DNA of 61,183 nt from an uncultured Gammaproteobacteria bacterium (GTDB lineage Bacteria > Pseudomonadota > Gammaproteobacteria > Pseudomonadales > Pseudohongiellaceae): NCBI GenBank assembly GCA_913058135.1, contig CAJXPR010000006.1, forward strand, positions 1 through 61,183, written 5' to 3'. Shown piece after piece: positions 44,401 to 51,565 of the stretch; the first letter of the stretch is position 1, and each line of letters begins with the position of its first letter. The position numbers were made by a program, and so were the translations under genes. Under the pieces are notes generated by a model. That model saw only the letters and a list, made by a program, of their open reading frames with translations. It was not told the origin of the DNA and ran no database searches.

Positions 44401-45777
44401 ATGAAACACGTTTTGGCCCTGAGCATACTATTGGGCGTCAGCATGAACGCTTACGCCGATGTGTTTGCCGTTTTCCGAGATGAAGATGGCACCACCAACT
44501 GGCAATACATCGCCAACACCAGCGCCAGTCTGCTGATCATCATTTTGCTGGTGGTGCTGTTTTTCCTGGTGCGGGCCAATCTGCGTGCCGGACGCTCCAA
44601 CCGGGCACTCAAGGAAATCAAGGCAACACTGGAAGACCGTGTGGCACGCCGCACCCAGGTACTGCAGGAAACCGCTGAGCAGTTGCGTAAGCGTGAGGCT
44701 TACATCACCAGTATCGTCAACTCCATGCCGGTGATGCTGATCGGTATTAACGACCAGTTGCAGGTGACGCAGTGGAACAAAACCGCCGAGGAAATTACCG
44801 GTCGGCCCTTTGCGGATGTCACCGGTAAAAACCTGTGGGCAGCCTACCCCGCCATTACGCTGACCGACGAGCAGGTCAATGCCGTGCTCACGACCGGGCA
44901 GACGCAACACCTGAAACACACTCAGCGCGGCCAGTACAGCTTTGACATCACCCTGTATCGGCTGCGCGATTCGGATGACACCGGTATTGTCATCCTGATT
45001 TCCGATATCACCAAGCAGGTGAATGCCGAGAACAAGGTCGCGGAGCGTGACAAGTTGTCGGCGCTGGGCGAACTGGCCTCGGCCATGGCTTACGATATCA
45101 GTCTGCCCATCAATACTATTTTTCAGCATGTGTCTGATGCCCGCGAAAAGATCGAGGCAACCGATCTGGGACCGGTGAAGTCGGTGTTGCTGCAGGAAGT
45201 GGAGACAGTGCGGCAAAGCGCCCAGCAGGCGACGGCGATTTCGCAGAACCTGCTCGACCTGGCTCGCAGCCACACCAATACCAAGCAGGTGGCGGACATC
45301 CCGGCCATCATGGAGCAAAGTATCGCGCAGGCCAGTGATCTGTTCACCGATACTGACGGGCTGGCATTCCGGGATATTGAAATCCGGCGAAGCTTCGCCG
45401 AGGGACTGCCGCCGATGTCATGTTTCCCGGCGGAACTGGAGCAGGCTTTCACGCGCGTGTTGCGAAGTGCCTATTACGCGCTGAAGTCGAAGGCGGTTGA
45501 TGAATCGTCCAGGCCGCTTATTCATATCGAGATCGGTCAGTTTTTCGATTCGCTGTGGATCAAAGTGCTGCACAAAGGCAAGCCGTTGGCCGCCAGCGAA
45601 CAGCTCGATATTTTTGAGCCTTTCTTTGTGTCAACCTCGGAAGATGGCGCCTACCCGGTTGAGCACCGCCTGTCCTATCCCTACTTCATTATTACCGAAC
45701 ATCATCGGGGGCACATGTCAGTGACATCAGATGAACAGTTTGGTACCTGCTTCAATATTCAGCTGTCACTGGTCTGA
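44401..45777 (+). CDS. Histidine-kinase-like protein lacking catalytic residues (pseudokinase)
   Basis: 458 residues: signal sequence, one membrane helix (about 42-58), coiled coil, PAS domain (about 100-205), then HisKA- and HATPase-like regions. In the H-box, normally AHEINQPL, the protein reads AMAYDISLPINTI, so the phosphoacceptor His is Tyr231. The G1 box DxGxG is replaced by LHKGKPL and the G2 box has no GxGxGL motif. The C-terminus still shows IFEPFF and the fold ending GTCFNIQLSLV. Autophosphorylation is therefore not expected. It may be a ligand-dependent regulator without kinase activity. It is a single-gene unit with a 12-nt convergent overlap with the next gene. Confidence 0.85.
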   Translation: MKHVLALSILLGVSMNAYADVFAVFRDEDGTTNWQYIANTSASLLIIILLVVLFFLVRANLRAGRSNRALKEIKATLEDRVARRTQVLQETAEQLRKREAYITSIVNSMPVMLIGINDQLQVTQWNKTAEEITGRPFADVTGKNLWAAYPAITLTDEQVNAVLTTGQTQHLKHTQRGQYSFDITLYRLRDSDDTGIVILISDITKQVNAENKVAERDKLSALGELASAMAYDISLPINTIFQHVSDAREKIEATDLGPVKSVLLQEVETVRQSAQQATAISQNLLDLARSHTNTKQVADIPAIMEQSIAQASDLFTDTDGLAFRDIEIRRSFAEGLPPMSCFPAELEQAFTRVLRSAYYALKSKAVDESSRPLIHIEIGQFFDSLWIKVLHKGKPLAASEQLDIFEPFFVSTSEDGAYPVEHRLSYPYFIITEHHRGHMSVTSDEQFGTCFNIQLSLV

Positions 45778-46380
45778 TTCAAAACAGACCATCTGAGTGG
45801 AACTGCCCAGCACCGGATGCTGTTGACCAATATCGGCATACCGGGCTGTGTAGCCCTGGCGTCCAGCCACGCCCTCGCACCACGATCTGAACTGTGTCCG
45901 GGTCCACTCAAAATGGTGGCCTGGGTGGCGGATTTCGTGATCAGCCATACCGTGGATGGGGTTGTATTCCTTGTTGGGGGTGGTGATCACTACCAGCGCA
46001 GGGCGCAGGGCCCGGAACACAGTTTCCTCAACACGTGACAAGCGACCCGGTTCAATGTGCTCGATGGTCTCCAGCATGATGGCGGCGTCAATGCTGCCGT
46101 CCACGCCTCTGGCGTACCAGTCGGTGTTTTCAAATGAGCCGCGGCAAACCTTGAGCTGAGCAGGCGGGTCAAGCAGGTCAATGTTCAGTGCATGGCGGGC
46201 CTCGCCCAGCACGGCGGTATCAATGTCTATGCCAATAAGGCGTTCGATCTGCGGGAGTTCCCGTAACCACACCAGTAGTTCACCGTTTCCGCAACCCAGA
46301 TCGACGACTCGCCGGGCGCCGCTGTGCTGGATTTCATGAAGTACGGCGTCAATTCGTTGCTGGTGCAGATCGGTTGGCAT
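45766..46380 (-). CDS. Hen1-like RNA 3'-terminal 2'-O-methyltransferase domain, stand-alone
   Basis: 204 residues: SAM motif VVDLGCGNGELLVWL, IGIDID, then the Hen1-specific metal site Glu104-x2-Glu107-His108 (LETIEH) with His155 in GHHFEWTRTQF, plus TTPNKEYN and the family C-terminus TQMVCF. Bacterial Hen1 methylates the 2'-OH of repaired RNA 3' ends and is normally a two-part protein paired with the Pnkp kinase-phosphatase-ligase. Here only the methyltransferase domain is present and no pnkp gene is in the window. It sits between a pseudokinase (convergent) and the GDPD-amidase gene (48 nt upstream). Confidence 0.8.
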   Translation of the reverse strand: MPTDLHQQRIDAVLHEIQHSGARRVVDLGCGNGELLVWLRELPQIERLIGIDIDTAVLGEARHALNIDLLDPPAQLKVCRGSFENTDWYARGVDGSIDAAIMLETIEHIEPGRLSRVEETVFRALRPALVVITTPNKEYNPIHGMADHEIRHPGHHFEWTRTQFRSWCEGVAGRQGYTARYADIGQQHPVLGSSTQMVCFESDQ

Positions 46381-46428
46381 GCGGGCATTATACCGGTTAT
46401 GCCGCGTTGTATGGGCGGCGTATATTGA

Positions 46429-48912
46429 TCACGGGGTGGTGGCGGGTGCGCGCCGCTTCGACCAGGATTGTTCAAGCGCGTAGCCGAGCGCCAGTAGCCG
46501 CGCATCACTCAGATGTCTGCCCAACAACTCCATGCCCACCGGTAATCCGGTGTCGCTGAAACCAATTGGCAGAGACAGTGCCGGGAAGCCGGAGTTGCCA
46601 CTGAGGCCGCAGTTATTGCCCGACTGATTCTCGCCGATCAGCACGGGCAGGGCCGAGATCGGAGGATAGGCGATCAGGTCCAGTTGTTGAGTGTCCATGA
46701 CGGCATTGATCGCCTGTTTGAGATCGTCCCGCATGGCCATTGCGGCAGCGTAGCGTTTCGGGTCCTGTGCGGCTTCCGCACTACGGCGAAGCAGTGGCGC
46801 CACGGCGTCGTGGTATTCGCCACTGGCGACGATTGATTCCAGGTCCGGGTATGCTGTGCTGCCAAAGGTGTGCAGGTAGGTGTTCAGGTCAGCCTCGAAT
46901 TCATGACCAATCAATCCCGAATTGCCGACCAGTTCGGTCATGTCAGGAATGGCGACGTCAACGATGTCGGCACCCAGCGTTTGCAGATGGGCAAATGCCT
47001 GCTCAAAAAGGCTCTGTATCGCCGGATCCGCATCGGCCAGGTGAGCGTCCAGCTTGCCGATGCGAATACCCTGCAATGAAACCCGGCCCAGTAGCGGTGA
47101 GAACAGCACAGGCTCGCGCCCGTACATTAATGCGGTATCGGCGTCCCGCGTGTCATAACCGGTGGTCAGATCCAGCACAATGGCCAGATCCTCGATAGTC
47201 CTGGCCAGCGGCCCGGCTACGTCCTGGGTATGCGACAAGGGCATGATACCGTGAATACTGCTGAGGCCCTTGGTCGGGCGCAGGCCGACCAGGTTGTTGT
47301 AGGCGGCGGGAATGCGAATTGAGCCGCAAGTATCGGAGCCCATGCCCACGGCAGCGAAGCTGGCGGCCACTGCCGCGGCCGTGCCACCGCTGGAGCCACC
47401 CGGAACGCGGCGCGGATCATAGGGGTTGCGGGTCTGACCGCCCAGCGAGCTGACGGTGGTGATGCCGTAGGCAAATTCGTGCAGATTGGTTTTGGCGAGA
47501 ATCACTGCGCCGGCGTCACGCAGCAGTTGTACCTGGGTGGCTTCCTCATGGGGCACAAAGTCGGCCAGGGATTGCGAGGCGCCGGTAGTGGGCATATCGG
47601 TGGTGTTGTAGTTGTCCTTGATCACCACCGGGATGCCGTGCAGCAGGCTGCGCGGGCCGCTGCGCCGGCGTTCTTCGTCCAGGGCCCGTGCCTGTTCACG
47701 GGCCTGGTCATTGAAGTGCAGAATGGTATTGAGCTGCGGACCCTGTTGGTCGTAGGCTTCGATGCGGGCGAGGTACTTGTTCACCAGCTGTACTGCGTTC
47801 AGACTACCTTCGGCCATCTGTTGCTGCAACGACAGGATGCCGGTTTCCAGGACATCGCCCCTATTTGTGACAGTTGGCGCTAACGCGGGCTGCGGCAGCG
47901 ACAGGTCCAGCGCGTACATGACCTCGCGCAGACGATCGGGATAGTCGGTGATAATGCCGTCCACGCCGATGCCGATCAGGTGGGTCATGGTAGCGCTGTC
48001 GTCGATGGTCCAGGGGATCACTTCCATGTTCAGTGCATGTGCCTGCTTGACCATCTCGCGAGTAGTGAACGGTGTGTAGTCGGCGTCGGTGATTTTCCCA
48101 TTCTGTGGCAGGCCGTGTACCGGTGAGATTGCGTCAGCGCCGAATGAGGCAGCAGCGGCGGGCAGATTGCAGTCGAAGTGGTCCATATCGATGCCGCCGG
48201 TCCAGGGCGATGCGCCGGGCATGTCGCATTGCAGAAAGGACTGGGCGTTGGACAGTGCCACGATGGGCAGTTCCGGCGCCAGCTCATTGACCAGCATCAG
48301 TGCGCCCCAATCGAAGCTCTGGATAGTGACCTGGTTTTGCATTTGATGCTGTCGAATCTGGGCAATCACCGCTTCGACAAATTCCTCACGCGGCGCGGTT
48401 TCGTGCGGTGCGCCGGCCTCCACCTTGGTTTCGATATTGAGCATCACGTCGTAGGCGCGGTGACGTTTGACCAGGTCAAAGACCTCACTGAGCAGCACCA
48501 TGCGGGCGCCCGGTACAATCCTCTGATTAGTATGGGGTTCGGCGCGTTGCGAGCCACAGTCCAGCGTGCGGATCTGGTCCCAGCTCAGGTCCTTGATGTA
48601 CTTGCCAACATAGGGGAATTCGGGATCGTCAGCGGTGGCGGGTCCGATATCGAAGCAGCGATGGGCCAATACCTGGCGGTCGTGGGTGACCACCACGTAG
48701 CCGTCCTCGCTGACCTGGGTGTCCAGCTCCAGCGTGCTGACACCCAGTTCCAGAGCGTTGGCGAAGGCGGCCAGCGTGCTTTCGGTGTAAAGGCCGATGC
48801 CGCCGCGGTGGGCCTGGAGGTCGAAGGGTTGGGGTTGGGGTTGTGCCTGGGCGTGGGTTGGGATGCCGGCCAGTGCCAGTAATATAGTCAGGAAGAGGGT
48901 AACCCGGCGCAT
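46429..48912 (-). CDS. Secreted fusion of glycerophosphodiester phosphodiesterase and amidase
   Basis: 827 residues. A signal peptide (1-23) is followed by a GDPD domain (about 30-335: HRGG with His35-Arg36, Glu44, ELD at 62-64, His77, and a late WTIDD strand). A linker then leads to an amidase-signature domain (about 355-827) with catalytic Lys432 (VVIKDN), cis-Ser507 (GGSSGG) and nucleophile Ser531 (GSDTCGSIR). All expected residues are present in both halves. The enzyme should act in the periplasm, cutting a glycerophosphodiester and then an amide. A substrate with both bonds, such as a glycerophospho-N-acylethanolamine, would fit, but that is inference. Confidence 0.87.
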   Translation of the reverse strand: MRRVTLFLTILLALAGIPTHAQAQPQPQPFDLQAHRGGIGLYTESTLAAFANALELGVSTLELDTQVSEDGYVVVTHDRQVLAHRCFDIGPATADDPEFPYVGKYIKDLSWDQIRTLDCGSQRAEPHTNQRIVPGARMVLLSEVFDLVKRHRAYDVMLNIETKVEAGAPHETAPREEFVEAVIAQIRQHQMQNQVTIQSFDWGALMLVNELAPELPIVALSNAQSFLQCDMPGASPWTGGIDMDHFDCNLPAAAASFGADAISPVHGLPQNGKITDADYTPFTTREMVKQAHALNMEVIPWTIDDSATMTHLIGIGVDGIITDYPDRLREVMYALDLSLPQPALAPTVTNRGDVLETGILSLQQQMAEGSLNAVQLVNKYLARIEAYDQQGPQLNTILHFNDQAREQARALDEERRRSGPRSLLHGIPVVIKDNYNTTDMPTTGASQSLADFVPHEEATQVQLLRDAGAVILAKTNLHEFAYGITTVSSLGGQTRNPYDPRRVPGGSSGGTAAAVAASFAAVGMGSDTCGSIRIPAAYNNLVGLRPTKGLSSIHGIMPLSHTQDVAGPLARTIEDLAIVLDLTTGYDTRDADTALMYGREPVLFSPLLGRVSLQGIRIGKLDAHLADADPAIQSLFEQAFAHLQTLGADIVDVAIPDMTELVGNSGLIGHEFEADLNTYLHTFGSTAYPDLESIVASGEYHDAVAPLLRRSAEAAQDPKRYAAAMAMRDDLKQAINAVMDTQQLDLIAYPPISALPVLIGENQSGNNCGLSGNSGFPALSLPIGFSDTGLPVGMELLGRHLSDARLLALGYALEQSWSKRRAPATTP

Positions 48913-49004
48913 TTGTTGGCATTCCCTTTTAAAATTCGGAAACTTGTTTGTGGGCAGTCTATAACACTTATGCAGGGAGCGGTAATCGAAAGGAGCATGA
49001 CAAG

Positions 49005-49262
49005 ATGAGAGATCTTACTGAGAAGGAAATACTCTGTGTGTCAGGCGGGTCGGATATCGATCCTATGGATGTGGCGATCAGCTACTCATCTACCGTGATT
49101 GGGGCCGGCGTTGGCATGGTTGCAGGCGGTCCGGTGGGCGGTGTGGTTGGGGCTGCTGTTGGCTTTGGCGCGGGTTTGGCTATGTCGTTCGGCTATTCAT
49201 TAGCATCGGGGCCAGATGGTTCCTACCATGACGACGGATCGTCGTGCCAGGCAACGAGTTGA
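49005..49262 (+). CDS. Microcin-like peptide precursor with double-glycine leader
   Basis: AGGAG at 48991-48995 lies 9 nt before ATG 49005. The 85-residue precursor starts with a 15-residue leader ending Gly-Gly. It fits the consensus of leaders cut by C39 peptidase transporters (Leu at -12, Thr at -11, Glu at -8, Ile at -7, Val at -4, GG at -2/-1), and resembles the colicin V leader. The mature part, ~70 residues, has a polar start, a Gly/Ala/Val-rich hydrophobic core with many GxxxG-type contacts, and a polar C-terminus (DGSYHDDGSSCQATS) with one Cys. No transporter or peptidase gene is nearby, so export would need a machine encoded elsewhere. Confidence 0.75.
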   Translation: MRDLTEKEILCVSGGSDIDPMDVAISYSSTVIGAGVGMVAGGPVGGVVGAAVGFGAGLAMSFGYSLASGPDGSYHDDGSSCQATS

Positions 49263-49356
49263 TTGTTATTGTCCCATGTGAGCCAGCCGACTCAAAGCTT
49301 GCATGGGACAAGCGCCGGCTTACGAAAATGTATAAAAATCCTCGGAGATTACTATT

Positions 49357-49683
49357 TTGAACGCTGGAAAAGAGTCAACGAGGTTTCAACGGCAGCAGGC
49401 CTCCCGAATGGCATCAAGGGGAGAACACAAAACGCTTTTCCATCTCTTGTTCCCGATCGTGATGATGCTGTCTTTTGCCCTTTTCTATTTAGCTCCGCTG
49501 GTTGCCGCCAGGTATGTCGAATCCGCTGCTTTGGCTGATTTCATTGAAATATATCTCGATTGGAGCGTCTTCGTCGCAACGGCCGCGACTCTGATTTCGT
49601 ATCACAAAGCCCGGCAGCGTATGCTGAGACCCTATCTGAAGCAGATAAATGAACCGTTGTCAGAGAGTTGCCGGGAGCCGTGA
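49357..49683 (+). CDS. Small two-span membrane protein, candidate microcin immunity
   Basis: The frame opens with TTG at 49357, preceded by GGAG (49344-49347) at 9 nt; an internal ATG at 49408 is also possible. The 108-residue product has a basic N-terminus, two membrane helices (LFHLLFPIVMMLSFALFYLAPL and LDWSVFVATAATLISY) and a basic tail. No family was recognised. It follows the microcin-like gene by 94 nt on the same strand, which is where immunity proteins of class II microcins usually are. The assignment is by position and topology only. Confidence 0.5.
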   Translation: MNAGKESTRFQRQQASRMASRGEHKTLFHLLFPIVMMLSFALFYLAPLVAARYVESAALADFIEIYLDWSVFVATAATLISYHKARQRMLRPYLKQINEPLSESCREP

Positions 49684-49722
49684 AAGTTCTCCAGGTACTC
49701 CTTGCAGACAGGTGGCGTGATG

Positions 49723-50040
49723 TTACGGTCGAACGACAATCTCGTTTCTGACCTCAGTGACACCGTTAACACGGTTAGCGATGGACTCCGCAGTCGCCTT
49801 TTCTGTGTTGCTGGTAGCAAAACCAGACAATATCACCGTGCCATTGAGCGTTTCCACGCTGATACTGGTGCCGGAAACGTCCGGGTCATCCAGCATGCGA
49901 GCCTTGACCTGTGTTGTGATCGTCGCATCATCTATATATTCCCCGACAGTCTGTTGATCGCGCGCGACCGAGCAGCTGACGGTGCTGGCGAGGATGAACA
50001 GGCCTGTGATGATGGAAATCAGCGTGGTTTTCAGATTCAT
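49723..50040 (-). CDS. BON-domain periplasmic protein
   Basis: ATG 50040 is used (AGGA lies upstream). The 105-residue protein has a hydrophobic signal (about 1-20, LISIITGLFILASTVSC) and a weak lipobox (TVSC), so it may be a lipoprotein. One BON domain follows: DDATITTQVKARMLDDPDVSGTSISVETLNGTVILSGFATSNTEKATAESIANRVNGVTEVRNEIVV. BON proteins such as OsmY bind membranes or help the envelope under stress. It is single-gene and marks the left border of the accessory block. Confidence 0.88.
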   Translation of the reverse strand: MNLKTTLISIITGLFILASTVSCSVARDQQTVGEYIDDATITTQVKARMLDDPDVSGTSISVETLNGTVILSGFATSNTEKATAESIANRVNGVTEVRNEIVVRP

Positions 50041-50312
50041 ATCAGGGATCCTATTATTTGAGGGATAGTTGGCTAACAGCAAAAACCACATTACTGCTAT
50101 GGGGTGCGGCCGTCGGTGCGCTTGAACACGCAGATAGGCTCAACTGGAAGCCCTTCCAAGACCCTTTGTGCTGAATTCCTTGGATATGTCATAAAATTCA
50201 AGTACATTCGTAGCCCAATACGGGATTGTTGCCGCGATCTCGGGGCAGCGGGGATACGGAATGACAGAAGCGCCAAATCTAAAGCCCTATCTCCCCGTGA
50301 GTTTTGCTCATT

Positions 50313-50910
50313 ATGAATAAGAAGCAACTCTCCGAACGGGATATGTGTACCAAATTCATCACCCCTGCACTTGAGCAGGCCAGCTGGGACATCACCACCC
50401 AGATACGCGAAGAGCTTTCCCTCACCAAGGGCCGCGTCATCGTGCGCGGCAAACTGCATACCCGAGCCAAGCACAAACGTGCTGACTATGTGCTGTTCTA
50501 CAAACCAAACCAGCCCATCGCTGTCATTGAGGCCAGAGTCAACAAACACTCAGTAGGTGACAGCATGCAGCAGGCTTTGGGCTATGCGGATTTGTTACAA
50601 GTGCCCTTTGTCTTCAGCAGCAACGGCGACGGCTTTCTGTTTCACAACAAAATCGCCAAAGATGGCGTAATCGAATGCGAGATGGGCCCGCATGAGCTCC
50701 CCAATGCTGAAACTCTATGGCAGTGGCGGGCCGAACATCAGGGGTTGTCGAGCCAGCATCTTCGGAGTTACCCGTGTCCTCTACTTCCGCTCCCTGAAAA
50801 GCGCCGCATCGTCAACCGCATCGATCAGTTGTCGCCCTGTGTGAAGCACTGGATCAGCAGATCGACGCCGCTACTGGTAAACAGACTAAACTACTGAACG
50901 CAGTGATGGC
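50313..50910 (+). pseudogene. Type I restriction system scar: hsdR 5' end joined to hsdS 3' end
   Basis: ATG 50313 opens with the HsdR N-terminal domain (MNKKQLSERDM..., RGKLHTRAKHKRADYVLFYKP, IAVIEAR, GDSMQQALGYADLLQVPFVFSSNGDGFLF). The nuclease motif normally reads IEAK, so the active-site Lys is Arg here. After about residue 150 (near 50770) the sequence jumps to an HsdS C-terminus (PLPEKRRIVNRIDQL). One base is then missing at 50832-50833, and the proper frame resumes as ALCEALDQQIDAATGKQTKLLNAVMARV at 50834-50914. The rest of hsdR, all of hsdM and most of hsdS are gone. No working restriction enzyme can be made. Confidence 0.82.
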
Positions 50911-51565
50911 ACGAGTATCAACGAACGTGAACCTTTCTAAAGAACAGATGCGAGTGTATGAATGGCTGACTAATGATCTTAGTCTCCCAGTCTTTGCCGA
51001 AGCATATAAGGGTGCGGCTTTGTTTATACAACAAAAGCCTGCTGGTTATATTTCATTCGTGGCCCATACGGGTCGAGATGTGATGAACGGTCTTGCCGCA
51101 GCAGTGAGTGGAGTCGAACGAAAACAAGTACAGTATGTGCAGTTGGTTGATAACTTCCAAGATGATTGGCGCGATGAATGGCACAGTGGCAATGAGCTAC
51201 TTACGGATGAGAATATCAATAGCCACTTGATACCTGCCAACGTGTGTCAAAAAATCTCCACTCTGATAGATGAGCACAAATCCGGTCGCAAACGTAGTGC
51301 TGACACTAGTGGTCTGTTTTTCAGTACATTTCTCGAGTACTCCGATATGGACAAGATTCCAGACAATTTCCTTTCGGAGTGGAAAGCTGCGAAAGACTGG
51401 TTTTCCCGCCATATGCACCTTCGCCAAAAACCCTTTGGTGCAGAAACCGCCGCCGACTTGGTAAGGCATTTCAATTGTCTGGATGCGTATCTCTACATAG
51501 CTGCCAGCAGCCAATATGATCGATTAAAGGACCTAAATGAAATCCTGGACGCCACCAACCGATGA
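50903..51565 (+). CDS. Uncharacterised protein, 220 residues, in defence-type locus
   Basis: The frame continues directly out of the hsdS remnant (NAVMARV is the HsdS tail), so the true start may be ATG 50906 or a later one such as 50948. I recognise no motif. The protein is soluble and mixed alpha/beta (QMRVYEWLTNDLSLPVFAEAYKGAALF, YISFVAHTGRDVMNGLAAAVSG, helical end LVRHFNCLDAYLYIAASS). Its stop lies 29 nt inside the following 968-residue gene, so the two are coupled. The region is more AT-rich than its surroundings. Confidence 0.6.
   Translation: MMARVSTNVNLSKEQMRVYEWLTNDLSLPVFAEAYKGAALFIQQKPAGYISFVAHTGRDVMNGLAAAVSGVERKQVQYVQLVDNFQDDWRDEWHSGNELLTDENINSHLIPANVCQKISTLIDEHKSGRKRSADTSGLFFSTFLEYSDMDKIPDNFLSEWKAAKDWFSRHMHLRQKPFGAETAADLVRHFNCLDAYLYIAASSQYDRLKDLNEILDATNR

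Noticed and set aside
43409-45318. Two long minus-strand frames (275 and 296 codons)
   Set aside because: Antisense to the SDR and the pseudokinase, whose families are clear.
50092-50303. Short plus-strand frame between the BON gene and hsdR remnant
   Set aside because: About 70 codons without ribosome site or recognisable motif; I see only decayed sequence here.
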